DNA of 64,000 nucleotides from Mucilaginibacter sp. UBA5151 (GCA_002413785.1 DHXR01000046.1:134211-198210); one strand, 5' to 3'. Shown: positions 35,031 through 43,985, counted from the stretch's first letter. Notes: generated by a model not told the origin, from the letters alone. Translations and numbers: made by a program.

Positions 35031-36032
35031 TTACTCCGCCGCCCAAATAACGTCTATAAACCATCTCCTTGAATCAAAGTAATGGTTTAGGGGTTTAAAG
35101 CCGGCATGACGGGCGATATGGTCTGTTTGGGTGATGGTGAACTTTTGCGAAATCTCCATAAAAATGCATTCATCTTTTACAAAATGAATGGCTTCGGTTC
35201 CGTTAATGTTTACCTGCTGGTCGGTAAGGCTTACGAGGTAACTTTTGCAGGCCCCGGTTTCAGGATCGTAAATAGGGTAATGATCAAATTGACTTAGGTC
35301 AAAATCTGCGTTTAGCTCCCGATTTATCCGCTCTAATAAGTTCAGGTTAAATTTTTTAGTTATGCCTTCTTTATCATTATAAGCAGCCAGCACTGTTTTC
35401 GGATTTTTTTTAAGATCGAAACCAATCAGCAGCATATCCCCGGCCGAAAGGTGGTTGCGAAGTTCCATGCAAAAAATCTCTGCCTCGGGTACTGCCATGT
35501 TTCCAATATTGGAACCTAAAAACATTATCACTTTGCGTTTATTGGAGATAGAGGCTGCTTTTTCGAGCATATCAAAATATTCGCCGTTGAGCCCGTTGAT
35601 CTGTAAGCCGGGCAATGTTACAGGCAAGGTAACATTGAGGCAGGATATTACATTTTCGGAGATGTCAATAGGTAAATAAGTAAAATCAGCCCCCTGTTCT
35701 AAAAGATATTGCATCAGGTATGTGGATTTTGTGGCATCGCCGGCCCCAAGTTCAATCAGGTCAAAAGCGTCGCGGTCGCCTATTATCGCGCGGCATATTT
35801 CAGGGGCTTTTTCGGAAAATATTTCCAGTTCGCAATTGGTGGGATAGTACTCTTCGCAGTTCATCAAATCCTGAAAAAGCTTGTCGCCGTTCGCGTCATA
35901 AAAATATTTTGAATGCAAATGTTTGGGCACGGAACCTAACCCGCTTATCACGTCATCATAAAACTGGTCGGTTTTTGCTTTTGACGTTCGGTTTTTGCCG
36001 GCTTGCATCAATGATGTATCCATATTTTTCAT
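35031..36032 (-). CDS. egtD: L-histidine N-alpha-methyltransferase EgtD
   Basis: A 333-residue SAM-dependent enzyme that trimethylates histidine to hercynine, the first step of ergothioneine synthesis. It shows HSKYFYDANGDKLFQDLMNCEEYYPT (EgtD N-terminal signature), the SAM site LIELGAGDA (residues 92-100), FLGSNIGNM and the closing FDSRRWFIDVIW typical of the family. The open frame begins with a TTG at 36071; the ATG at 36032 is taken as the start. It is the last gene of a six-gene operon, 76 bases after egtB. The only other histidine-consuming enzyme in the window is the distant hdc. Confidence 0.95.
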   Translation of the reverse strand: MKNMDTSLMQAGKNRTSKAKTDQFYDDVISGLGSVPKHLHSKYFYDANGDKLFQDLMNCEEYYPTNCELEIFSEKAPEICRAIIGDRDAFDLIELGAGDATKSTYLMQYLLEQGADFTYLPIDISENVISCLNVTLPVTLPGLQINGLNGEYFDMLEKAASISNKRKVIMFLGSNIGNMAVPEAEIFCMELRNHLSAGDMLLIGFDLKKNPKTVLAAYNDKEGITKKFNLNLLERINRELNADFDLSQFDHYPIYDPETGACKSYLVSLTDQQVNINGTEAIHFVKDECIFMEISQKFTITQTDHIARHAGFKPLNHYFDSRRWFIDVIWAAE

Positions 36033-36108
36033 CTGCTTATATTTTACCTGGTATTTGTTATTTTTTGTCAATATGATAGCTTTGGGCTTTCACCGTTAAG
36101 CTTTTCGC

Positions 36109-37263
36109 TTATTTAGCCAGCCTGATACCGGTAAACTGCCATCGTAAATGTGGGTGAAAAAAGTTGCGATAAGTAATCCGGCTATGCCCCGGCGGTGTGG
36201 CTTCGGATGCGCCCCTCAATACCTTTTGGTTCACCATAAATTTACCATTGTATTCCCCCACGGCGCCCGGCGCTTTTGAAAAACCGGGATAAGGCAGGTA
36301 TGCGCTTTCTGTCCACTCCCAGCTTTTGCCCCAGTTGAATTGATTTGCCGCGGCCTCCCATTCAAACTCAGTGGGCAGTCTCAGCCCTTTCCAGGCGGCA
36401 TAAGCATAAGCCTCATAATAGGAGATATGGCAGACAGGCTCCTTTAAATTCAGGGGTTCAAGGCCGTGGTAGGTATAATGGTGCCATTCTTCGTCGATCA
36501 AATGCCAGTAGAGCGGCGCTTCTATTTTATTGTTTTTCACCCAATCCCATCCTTCGGCATGCCAGTGCCGGAAATCGTGATAGCCGTCGTCGTTTATAAA
36601 CTGAAGGTAGCTGGCATTGGTAACCAAATTAGGGCTAATTTCAAATGCACTTAGATAAACTTTATGCGGATTGAGCTCATTGTCAAAAGAAAAGCCTTCG
36701 CCTTTAAAACCTATTTCGTAAATACCCTCTTCCAGTTTAATAAAATCCCCGCTTTTGGCTTTTTCTGCTTTCGGCGAAGCATAGTCTTTTGAATAGGCAG
36801 GAAACAGCGGGTTATGCCCCAAAATATATTTAATATCAGTGTATAGCAGTTCCTGGTGTTGTTCTTCGTGGTTCAATCCCAAAATCATCAGCTCCATAAT
36901 TTCATCACTGATGCCTTCATCTAAAAATTTGAAGATAGCCTCATCTACATATTCCCGGTAACGGTATATTTCTATAACCGTAGGGCGGCTCAGGTTACCC
37001 CGGTCCGTGCGGATCACCCGGTTGCCCACCGTTTCGTAATAACTGTTGAAAATAAAGTTAAAATTCGGATTAAATTCATGGTAGCCCATAAAGTATGGTT
37101 TCAGAATAAAAGTTTCAAAAAACCAGGTGGTATGCCCGAGGTGCCATTTAGGCGGGCTTACATCAACCACAGGCTGCACCACATAATCTTCCGTTTGCAA
37201 TGGGCTACAGATATTTTCGGTGCGCTTGCGTACTTTTAAATAAGCTTCGGCTATATCCATCAT
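36109..37263 (-). CDS. egtB: hercynine sulfoxide-forming (sulfoxide synthase) EgtB
   Basis: A 384-residue non-haem iron enzyme that joins hercynine to a thiol (cysteine or gamma-glutamylcysteine) with oxygen. The N-terminal DinB-like four-helix bundle carries iron ligands H41/H44 and H132, H136 (HLGHTTWFFE; NHEEQHQELL, the HX3HXE motif). The C-terminal formylglycine-generating-enzyme-like fold includes LPTEFEWEAAAN and the closing WQFTGIRLAK. No egtA, egtC or egtE is adjacent. It begins two bases after the stop of the transporter fusion gene, so translation is tightly coupled. Confidence 0.95.
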   Translation of the reverse strand: MMDIAEAYLKVRKRTENICSPLQTEDYVVQPVVDVSPPKWHLGHTTWFFETFILKPYFMGYHEFNPNFNFIFNSYYETVGNRVIRTDRGNLSRPTVIEIYRYREYVDEAIFKFLDEGISDEIMELMILGLNHEEQHQELLYTDIKYILGHNPLFPAYSKDYASPKAEKAKSGDFIKLEEGIYEIGFKGEGFSFDNELNPHKVYLSAFEISPNLVTNASYLQFINDDGYHDFRHWHAEGWDWVKNNKIEAPLYWHLIDEEWHHYTYHGLEPLNLKEPVCHISYYEAYAYAAWKGLRLPTEFEWEAAANQFNWGKSWEWTESAYLPYPGFSKAPGAVGEYNGKFMVNQKVLRGASEATPPGHSRITYRNFFHPHLRWQFTGIRLAK

Positions 37264-37265
37264 AA

Positions 37266-38834
37266 TTACTTGCTTTCCAAATATCGTTTAAGGTCCGAAA
37301 TTGTTTTAATGTGCAGGTCATTGGCCTGTTTTTTGCGCATCATTAAAGCATACGAATTATTAAATCCTATTGGTTTTAACCATTTGATGTTATATTTTGT
37401 TTGAAACCCTTTTTGTACATAATTATAGGTTGCATCCCTGCTTCGGATTAATGAGTCAACTGTTTTGGATGATGGCTGCAATATGGTCAGCAAACCTGTC
37501 CCGGTGTATTCGGGGTAAAAATCAATCTGGTCATTTGTTAAGGCGTCAAAACAAATTTTTGTACCACCCAGGCCGGTTTTTGTGGAAACGCTGTAATCGG
37601 TATAACCCTTTATCAGCATACTGTACATATTGGCCAGGATATATTGCTCGCCAAAAATTTTGGAGCCGATGCGTACTGTTCCGGCATTGCCGTTTCCCGC
37701 CGGTTTCCAAAGGTTTTTTGACACCAGAAAATCTTTCGCCACCTTTTCCGGGCTTTCATGAAGATAATCAGTCTTATAGTTCAGGGCGGTCATGGTGCTG
37801 TCATTTATTTTTCCGGCTAACAAATTTAGTATTTTTTCCAATCCGGCAAATTTTTTTAGTGAATTTTCTCTCACAACGGGCGCCGCATAGTAAGGCGGGA
37901 ATATATTTTTGTCATCTTTTAAAACAACCAGCCCATAAGCCTTCAGCCTGCCATCGGTAGAGTAGCCGCTAATCACATCCAGCTGTTTTTCATAAGCAGC
38001 CTTGTACATTACGGCGTCACTGATCACCACGGTACTGATCTTTAGGCCATACTTGTTTTGCAGACCCAGGTTTCCATCCTGGCGGCCCATAAACTCCGGC
38101 GTAAAACCTGCTTTTAGCTTGCTTCCGTAAGCGGATGGAAGCCAGTAGAACGAGGACAATGAAATAAGTAGCAGCGGGAGTATTTTAGCAGCGGTTTTTA
38201 GTTTTTTAAGATTGAGTTTTTGCAGCCGGGACAGCAAAAAATCAAATAAAATAGCCAGTAAAGCAGCTGGTATGGCGCCCGCCAAAATCATATTGGTATT
38301 ATTGAGTGAGATGCCGCCGAAAATAAACTCGCCCAGGCCGCCCGCAGCTATATAGGACGCCAGTGTAGCCACCCCAACCGTTATAACCGTAGCCGTGCGG
38401 ACGCCTGCAAAGATAACAGGCATAGCCAGCGGCAATTCAACTTTAAACAACACCTGCCATTTGCTCATTCCCATAGCGGTGGCGGATTCCTTAACGGCAG
38501 CATCAACACCGTTGATCCCTGTAAAAGTATTGCGGATAATGGGCAACAACGCATACAATAAGAGCGCAGCAATTGCCGGCTTTGCGCCAATACCTAAAAC
38601 CGGGATCATAAAACCTAATAATGCGATGCTTGGGATGGTTTGTAAAATACCCGCAATGCCTAAAACCGGGCCCGAAAGCTGTTTTTTGCGGGTAATAAAT
38701 ATACCCAATGGCAAACCGATAAGTACAGCAATAAATAGTGAAATAAAAGTAAGCCCGATATGCTGAATGGTTTGCTCCAACAGCTTATCCGACTGCTGCC
38801 GCATAAAATCCCACAAAGTTTGCTGCTCATTCAT
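37266..38834 (-). CDS. ABC permease fused to a circularly permuted OpuCC-type substrate-binding domain (EgtU-like)
   Basis: A 522-residue inner-membrane protein. Residues 20-205 are a BPD-type permease (EAA-loop-like AVKESATAMGMSKWQVLFKVELP). A helix at 215-232 leads to the binding domain. The half with FTPEFMGRQDG, YSTDG (291-295) and PPYYAAPVVR comes first (240-376); a linker KPAGNGNAG follows; then the half that normally opens this fold, VRIGSKIFGEQYIL (387-400), GLGGT, FYPEYTGTG (439-447) and TISDL at the C-terminus. The order is permuted relative to YehZ/OpuCC as I know them. The position between egtB and the ATPase suggests ergothioneine or hercynine uptake, as in the EgtUV systems. Confidence 0.85.
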   Translation of the reverse strand: MNEQQTLWDFMRQQSDKLLEQTIQHIGLTFISLFIAVLIGLPLGIFITRKKQLSGPVLGIAGILQTIPSIALLGFMIPVLGIGAKPAIAALLLYALLPIIRNTFTGINGVDAAVKESATAMGMSKWQVLFKVELPLAMPVIFAGVRTATVITVGVATLASYIAAGGLGEFIFGGISLNNTNMILAGAIPAALLAILFDFLLSRLQKLNLKKLKTAAKILPLLLISLSSFYWLPSAYGSKLKAGFTPEFMGRQDGNLGLQNKYGLKISTVVISDAVMYKAAYEKQLDVISGYSTDGRLKAYGLVVLKDDKNIFPPYYAAPVVRENSLKKFAGLEKILNLLAGKINDSTMTALNYKTDYLHESPEKVAKDFLVSKNLWKPAGNGNAGTVRIGSKIFGEQYILANMYSMLIKGYTDYSVSTKTGLGGTKICFDALTNDQIDFYPEYTGTGLLTILQPSSKTVDSLIRSRDATYNYVQKGFQTKYNIKWLKPIGFNNSYALMMRKKQANDLHIKTISDLKRYLESK

Positions 38835-39792
38835 GCGCCTGCTGTTTTTTGTATTGATAAAATGCCGACATTAATTGTTCAAAACTTGCCGACCTAACCT
38901 CGCTGTTTTCACCATGATTGATATTTAAAGTTTCGGATGCACTAAACTTAAATTGCTCAAGTCCATTCCAAAAACTTGTGTCATCTGTTATTTCAGCTCC
39001 CCTTTTAGGGGGTTGGGGGGCGGGCAGCCATGCCCATAAATCATGCAGCTTTATGGCTTTAAACTCTAATTGCAGTCGTTGTTCCTGTAAAAAGCCCCTC
39101 ACAAAATCATTATGTGGTTTAAATAATAATTCTGCAGGCGTTCCATCCTGAACGATTTTTCCTTTATCCATCAGGCAGATCCTGTCGCCTAATTCAAAAG
39201 CTTCCTGTACATCATGGGTTACCATGATGATGGTCTTTCTTTTGAGCTCATCCAATGCTTTAAATTCCTGGTGGATCTTTGAACGGGTAACATTGTCCAA
39301 TGCGCCAAAGGGTTCATCCATCAATAATACAGAGGGATCGGCAACCAATGCCCTTGCCAGTCCCACACGCTGCTGTTGCCCGCCGCTTAGTTCATTCGGA
39401 TAGGCCGTAAGATAATCAGTGGAGAGATGCAGTTTTTCAAGCAGTTCGGCAACCCTTTTCTCAATATGTTTTTTATCCCATTTTAACAATTGAGGTACAA
39501 TGGCAATATTTTCGGCAACAGTATAATGCGGAAAAAGGCCGTTGTTTTGCAATACATAGCCAATGCCCCTCCGCAAAATTTCGGGTTTTTGCTCAAAAAT
39601 GTTTTTTTCATCAATAAAGATTTTTCCGCCGGAAGGTTCTATCAGCCGGTTGATCATTTTAAGCGTAGTGGTTTTACCGCAGCCGCTGGTGCCTAAAAGT
39701 ACAAGGGTCTCCCGGGCATTTACTTCGAAAGAAATAGCATCTACGGCCTTTATTTTGCCAAAATGTTTGCTCAGGTTTTCAACTTTTATCAT
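38827..39792 (-). CDS. glycine betaine/OpuC-type ABC ATPase (EgtV-like) with an in-frame repeat
   Basis: A 321-residue nucleotide-binding subunit. Walker A GTSGCGKTT (residues 34-42), Q-loop YVLQNNGLFPHYTV, signature LSGGQQQRVGLARAL, Walker B VLLMDEPFGALD and H-loop VTHDVQE. Such sequences match the OpuCA/ProV quaternary-amine ATPases without CBS domains. It overlaps the permease-fusion gene by 8 bases and must be its partner. Residues 255-267 (PAPQPPKRGAEI) come from a CCCCCCAACCCCCTAAAAGG-type spacer repeat read in frame, outside the catalytic core. Confidence 0.9.
   Translation of the reverse strand: MIKVENLSKHFGKIKAVDAISFEVNARETLVLLGTSGCGKTTTLKMINRLIEPSGGKIFIDEKNIFEQKPEILRRGIGYVLQNNGLFPHYTVAENIAIVPQLLKWDKKHIEKRVAELLEKLHLSTDYLTAYPNELSGGQQQRVGLARALVADPSVLLMDEPFGALDNVTRSKIHQEFKALDELKRKTIIMVTHDVQEAFELGDRICLMDKGKIVQDGTPAELLFKPHNDFVRGFLQEQRLQLEFKAIKLHDLWAWLPAPQPPKRGAEITDDTSFWNGLEQFKFSASETLNINHGENSEVRSASFEQLMSAFYQYKKQQAHE
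38994..39028. repeat. GC-rich palindromic spacer repeat inside the EgtV-like coding region
   Basis: The plus strand reads AGCTCCCCTTTTAGGGGG followed by a G-rich tail; CCCCTTTTAGGGG is self-complementary. The same motif is a familiar Bacteroidota spacer repeat, and here it encodes residues 255-267 without a frame break. Confidence 0.55.
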
Positions 39793-39801
39793 CGCAGGCG
39801 A

Positions 39802-41190
39802 CTAAGGTTCAAGTGCCATAAACAGGTTATTTAACGATTCGGCATAAAGCGGGTGGGCAAAAACAAACCAGCGGACCTGCTCCCAGGTAATACCGCCCAT
39901 CATAGCCATTTGCAGTATGGTCATCGTTTCGCCGCCTTCGGCGCCCAAAATAGTTGCGCCTAATATTTGTTTGGTATCGGCATCAACTATGGCTTTCATA
40001 AAACCACGGGTATCCCCGGTTTCAATAGCCCTTGCAACATAGGCCATGGGCAATTTGGCCACTTTATAATTTAGCTTGCGCTTTTTAGCTTCCGTTTCGT
40101 TTAAACCAATACTGCCCAGTTGCGGGTCGGTGAACATGCAGTAGGGGACGGGCCTGTTTTTTATGGTTAGCTTTTCATTTTTTATCAGGTTGCGGTAAAC
40201 AATGGCATAGTCGTTATAGCTGATATGGGTAAATGCCGGACCACCCTTTACATCGCCCAAAGCATAAATGCCCGGTATGTTGGTCTCCAGTTCATCATTT
40301 ACCTTTATTGCCCCGCGTTCATCGGTTTCAACGCCTGTTTTTGCCAGGTTGAGTCCGCTGGTTTGCGGTATCCGCCCAACGGCTATTAATATATGTGAGC
40401 ATTTGATCTTTTTTTCCAAACCATCTGTTAATACCGTAGCTGTGATTTTATCACCCGGTTTTTTCTTTAATTTCAGGACTGTGGTATTGGTACGGATGGC
40501 GATGTGCTCGTCTTTAAATATTTTGCTCAGCTCTTCTGAAACATCTTCGTCTTCCCGCGATACTATCCTTCCTGATTTTTCCAGTATGGTAACCATGCTC
40601 CCGAAGCGCCTGAACATTTGCCCGAACTCCAAACCAATATAATTACCGCCAATGATCAGTAAATGTTCGGGGACATGATCCAGGTCGAGGATGGTGGTTG
40701 AAGTTAAATAATCAATGTCCCTTAAGCCTTCAATTTCGGAGATAAAAGTTTTAGCGCCGGTATTGATAAAAAACAGGCTGGCTTTTAGTTCTTTCGTTTT
40801 CCCGCCTTCATTCAGCTTTACCGAAATGGTTTTATCGCCGGTAAAGGTAGCATCACCAAAAATAACATCGAGCCCTTTCGTAGCGTCGAGCCCTTTCCGG
40901 CTGCCATCCCTGAACTGCTTCACAATTTCATCCTTGCGCTTTTTGATCTTTGGCATATCAACCGAATAGCTTTTTATTTTAACCCCAAGCGCTGAACTAT
41001 TGCCGGCCATATAAGCCATTTTTGCGGAAGCTACCCAGCTTTTTGTAGGCGTGCAGCCATCATTTACACAGGTGCCGCCAATCCAGCGCTTTTCAATCAG
41101 CGCGGTTTTCTTCCCGGCAAGGGCCAGTTTTTTCGCCAGCGGCCCCCCGGCCTGCCCTGCGCCGATCACTATCGCATCATACTGTTTCAT
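39802..41190 (-). CDS. FAD-dependent pyridine nucleotide-disulfide oxidoreductase, class I
   Basis: A 462-residue flavoprotein of the dihydrolipoamide dehydrogenase/mercuric reductase superfamily. FAD fold IVIGAGQAGGPLA, redox-active CVNDGC (C41, C46), NAD(P) fold LIIGGNYIGLEFG, GIYALGDV and the dimer-domain catalytic pair H446/E451 (FAHPLYAES). It lacks the N-terminal metal domain and C-terminal Cys pair of true MerA, so mercury reduction is unlikely. It lies nine bases upstream of the ATPase gene in the egt operon; a role in keeping a low-molecular-weight thiol or its disulfide reduced is an inference from that position. Confidence 0.9.
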   Translation of the reverse strand: MKQYDAIVIGAGQAGGPLAKKLALAGKKTALIEKRWIGGTCVNDGCTPTKSWVASAKMAYMAGNSSALGVKIKSYSVDMPKIKKRKDEIVKQFRDGSRKGLDATKGLDVIFGDATFTGDKTISVKLNEGGKTKELKASLFFINTGAKTFISEIEGLRDIDYLTSTTILDLDHVPEHLLIIGGNYIGLEFGQMFRRFGSMVTILEKSGRIVSREDEDVSEELSKIFKDEHIAIRTNTTVLKLKKKPGDKITATVLTDGLEKKIKCSHILIAVGRIPQTSGLNLAKTGVETDERGAIKVNDELETNIPGIYALGDVKGGPAFTHISYNDYAIVYRNLIKNEKLTIKNRPVPYCMFTDPQLGSIGLNETEAKKRKLNYKVAKLPMAYVARAIETGDTRGFMKAIVDADTKQILGATILGAEGGETMTILQMAMMGGITWEQVRWFVFAHPLYAESLNNLFMALEP

Positions 41191-41191
41191 G

Positions 41192-41473
41192 TTAGTCTGT
41201 TATTTTAACACCCTTCCAGAACGCTATACGCCCGGTAATGTTTGCCGCAGCAGGTTTGGGATCGGGGTAATACCAGGCTGCATCAGGGTTATGTAAGCCA
41301 TCCACATCGAGCGAATAGTAAGAGGCGGTACCTTTCCACGGACAGATAGTGTGCGTAGCGGAAGGTTGCAGACAGGCAGTTTTTACGCTGTCTGCCGGGA
41401 AATAATGGTTGTTTTCAACCACCACGGTGTCATTGCTTTCGGCAATTACCTGGTTGTTCCAAATAGCTTTCAT
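41192..41473 (-). CDS. DUF427 domain-containing protein
   Basis: A 93-residue cytoplasmic protein with the complete DUF427 pattern: KAIWNNQVIAESNDTVVVENNHYFP, the TICPWKGTASYYSLDVDG signature and the closing GRIAFWKGVKITD. The frame extends to 41614, but the upstream part is AT-rich and unlike the family, so the ATG at 41473 is used. Its stop is one base from the next gene start, making it the first gene of the egt operon. The function of DUF427 is unknown. Confidence 0.85.
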   Translation of the reverse strand: MKAIWNNQVIAESNDTVVVENNHYFPADSVKTACLQPSATHTICPWKGTASYYSLDVDGLHNPDAAWYYPDPKPAAANITGRIAFWKGVKITD

Positions 41474-41647
41474 GATACGATAGATATTTATGATAAAGAT
41501 ATTTGTTAAATACCAGATATAAAATGCCGGGATGATGTTTTTTGTTTGAGGAGTGTCAAAAAGGAGTGCGGACGCACCGAAAAAAATCAGGGTAATGTTC
41601 AAATCCTGAATCAAGGTTCTGACAAAAAGTAGTTTGGCCGGTCGGTA

Positions 41648-42154
41648 TTAAACAGATTCATCTATTTCACCATCCAGTAATTCAACTAAATACGATTTGG
41701 CTTTAAGACTTTCAAACTTAAAGCTGCCCATAGTTAAGCCATAGCCAAACAAAAACATGATAAACACTACAAAATCAGCCGCTGTCAATTGTCCCCGTTC
41801 AAATTGCCGGGTAATAAGGGCAATGGCAGCAAGCCCGGTGGCCCCTAACCAAAAGCACATAAAGATGGTTACAAAAACCAGCATATTCATTTTCACATGT
41901 ACCCGGCTGCCACCGGGGCCGTTTTCTATTGTCCCTTTTATTTGAGGAAGAAATGAATTACGATAATTGATATTACGCTTAAACTCAAACCGGCCGTTTA
42001 CTGCATAACCTTCAAAGTATGTAGTGAAGGTTGAACGAAAAAAATTAAAGAAGCTGCCATTGCCAGGGCTTACTTCCTGCTGTAGTCTTGATTCCGCTTC
42101 ATCGGGTCTGAGCCTGGTAATTATATAGAAATTTTCATACGGGAGAAATTTCAT
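41648..42154 (-). CDS. hypothetical membrane protein with two hydrophobic segments
   Basis: A 168-residue protein. The N-terminal 85 residues are a soluble beta-rich domain (NFYIITRLRPDEAESRLQQEV, VNGRFEFKRNINYRNSFLPQI), followed by two membrane helices (about 89-112 and 122-145) and a short acidic tail. I do not recognise a named family. It is on the same strand, 174 bases upstream of the egt operon, so it may be transcribed with it. Confidence 0.7.
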   Translation of the reverse strand: MKFLPYENFYIITRLRPDEAESRLQQEVSPGNGSFFNFFRSTFTTYFEGYAVNGRFEFKRNINYRNSFLPQIKGTIENGPGGSRVHVKMNMLVFVTIFMCFWLGATGLAAIALITRQFERGQLTAADFVVFIMFLFGYGLTMGSFKFESLKAKSYLVELLDGEIDESV

Positions 42155-42310
42155 GATTTGTTAGGGTGAGAATGCATAGATAGCATACTTTCGTTTAGTT
42201 TTTGTTAAAAACCGCAGAAAAATATTCCATGAGCATTAACCTTTCCTAAAACGACCCTGGCAAAGATTTCAAAGTCTCAAAAACTGCTTCGTAAAACCGG
42301 ATGAGTTTTT

Positions 42311-43672
42311 TTAAAACTCAATATGCATTCGCAGCTCAGGGATACTTACCGGGCCTTTGCGGTCTTTATTATAGCCGGGGTTAAGTATCAGCTGATAATC
42401 AGCCGACAGAAATATGAACGCGTTTAGTTTGGCACGATAGTAAGTTTCAAATATTTGCTCTCTCCCGTAGTTTAAATGGCCGTCGCCGATAATAAAGGAA
42501 TACCCTCCCGCTTCCAAATAAGCCTGGTGATCTTTACTGATCCCGTTTGAGGCTACAGCAATCCCCACTTCATCGAATGGCCTTTTCCATATCCCGCCGT
42601 TAAAATCCATCCCCAACTGCACATTGTCGTCAATATCGGTAAATTCCCACGATGCTGTTTTACCGTCATTCCAGCCATATCTGAAAAAAGCGCCTATATT
42701 TTTTGTGAACGGCTGTTCTATATTGACACCGTACCCATATTTAACCCCGCCATAGTGCTGGCCAAGGGCAGTGCCCGCGAGTACCGGCACGTAAGAACTA
42801 TCTCCCCGTAAAAGGGCCTGGGTAGCTTCCTTATAGCCGGGCGCCCTGCCTGCATTTCTAAAACCGGTAATCCTGATTACGCCCGGCATGGCAAACACTT
42901 TATAATTAGCACCAAACTCCAGGGCCATGGCGTTTGATTTCAACAGGTTCCAGTCCATTTCCAGGGCGTTGGCGATTTTTGACATCTGGGTAAATGCAAA
43001 TTTTATATGGTATTGGGGTTTAATCAGTTCTGCTTCAACGCCCGAGGTATATCCGCGGGTATCGGCAGCAAAATCCCAGGCGCCGTTAGCCATTAAGGAC
43101 CAGTTTAAAAACTGCGACCTGGCATCGTGATCATAACTGTTGTCATCAAAAAAGTCGGCCAGACTAAATTTGCCTATATTTATGTTTATCCTTGAATCCG
43201 GTACCGGCCCTTGCAACTGATTAATGTCATCCGCCTGGGGCACATAAGTGCTTCCTTTCAGCGCAAAAGTTTGCCGGAAATACCCCCTTGCCATAAAGGG
43301 TGTTGGTGCAGGATTGCCTACACGGTATATTTCGCCGTTAGGAAACCCTGCAAAACCCTTCGATCCCGAAAATCCGGTGCCTGCAACAAGTTCGGGGTTG
43401 AAAATAATTGCTGCATTTTTCCATAACCTTCTTGTTATGAACAAAGTTGAGGTTAATGATACCGCCCTTTCCCGGTTACTATCTAAACTTGAAGGTCCGG
43501 CATAGGGAAAATGATAATTACCATGGTATTGTTCAACGGCAGTAAACTGAAAATGAGTGGACCAGTTTTTGGATGTTGTTGAATCGGTTTTTGCTTTTTC
43601 CTGGGCAAATGTATAAGCAGAAACAAATAACAGGATTAAAATTGTATATAAGATTTTAGACATAATTTTCAA
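42311..43672 (-). CDS. OprB-like carbohydrate-selective porin
   Basis: A 453-residue outer-membrane beta barrel. The N-terminus is a signal peptide (MSKILYTILILLFVSAYTFAQ). The rest alternates strands rich in aromatic residues, with IGKFSLADFFDDNSYDHDARSQFLNW, typical of the OprB carbohydrate porins found in Bacteroidota, and ends in a terminal strand (RMHIEF). Its upstream region carries a -7 box and a large palindrome, and the next gene upstream is a Fur-family regulator, hinting at metal-responsive control. An ATG at 43663 is an alternative start. Confidence 0.85.
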   Translation of the reverse strand: MKIMSKILYTILILLFVSAYTFAQEKAKTDSTTSKNWSTHFQFTAVEQYHGNYHFPYAGPSSLDSNRERAVSLTSTLFITRRLWKNAAIIFNPELVAGTGFSGSKGFAGFPNGEIYRVGNPAPTPFMARGYFRQTFALKGSTYVPQADDINQLQGPVPDSRININIGKFSLADFFDDNSYDHDARSQFLNWSLMANGAWDFAADTRGYTSGVEAELIKPQYHIKFAFTQMSKIANALEMDWNLLKSNAMALEFGANYKVFAMPGVIRITGFRNAGRAPGYKEATQALLRGDSSYVPVLAGTALGQHYGGVKYGYGVNIEQPFTKNIGAFFRYGWNDGKTASWEFTDIDDNVQLGMDFNGGIWKRPFDEVGIAVASNGISKDHQAYLEAGGYSFIIGDGHLNYGREQIFETYYRAKLNAFIFLSADYQLILNPGYNKDRKGPVSIPELRMHIEF

Positions 43673-43793
43673 TTATTTAACAATCAAATGAATAAAAAGT
43701 AAAAGTATCCAAACAAGTCCGGACACTTGATCTGCAAGGTTTCTCCGCCGTATAATATATTTTTTATTTACCCCTTCAAATCAAAAATTCCCG

Positions 43794-43801
43794 CAAAGGT
43801 A
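43794..43801 (-). promoter_or_regulatory. -7 promoter element upstream of the porin gene
   Basis: On the minus strand TACCTTTG fits TAnnTTTG, 122 bases upstream of the porin start; no clear -33 was seen. Confidence 0.4.
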
Positions 43802-43874
43802 GTATTACAATATAACCGGTATATTTAATTTATATAAACTCAATAATGCATAACATGAAGTTTTATGCAAAGCT

Positions 43875-43906
43875 AATAATTATTTAGACTTGTCTAAATA
43901 ATTATT
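43875..43906. promoter_or_regulatory. perfect 15-bp inverted repeat, candidate metal-regulator operator
   Basis: AATAATTATTTAGAC, two bases, then its exact complement. The inner TTTAGAC..GTCTAAA resembles DtxR/MntR-type boxes. It lies between the Fur-family gene and the porin promoter. A related TTATTTG/CAAATAA palindrome overlaps the feoA promoter. An alternative is a transcription end for the Fur-family gene, but no T tract follows. Confidence 0.5.
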
Positions 43907-43985
43907 TCACACACGCTAAAAATCAGGGGGTGGTTATAAACTTGTACGGCAAAACTAAGAGATAAACCAATGCAATGGCATTGCA

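Noticed and set aside
39802..41190. Mercuric reductase (merA)
   Set aside because: The CVNDGC centre fits the whole disulfide-reductase superfamily; the metal-binding N-terminal domain, the C-terminal Cys pair and any mer genes are absent.
41474..41614. N-terminal extension of the DUF427 gene
   Set aside because: DUF427 domains start at the KAIWNNQ-type segment; the extension is AT-rich and hydrophobic by chance.
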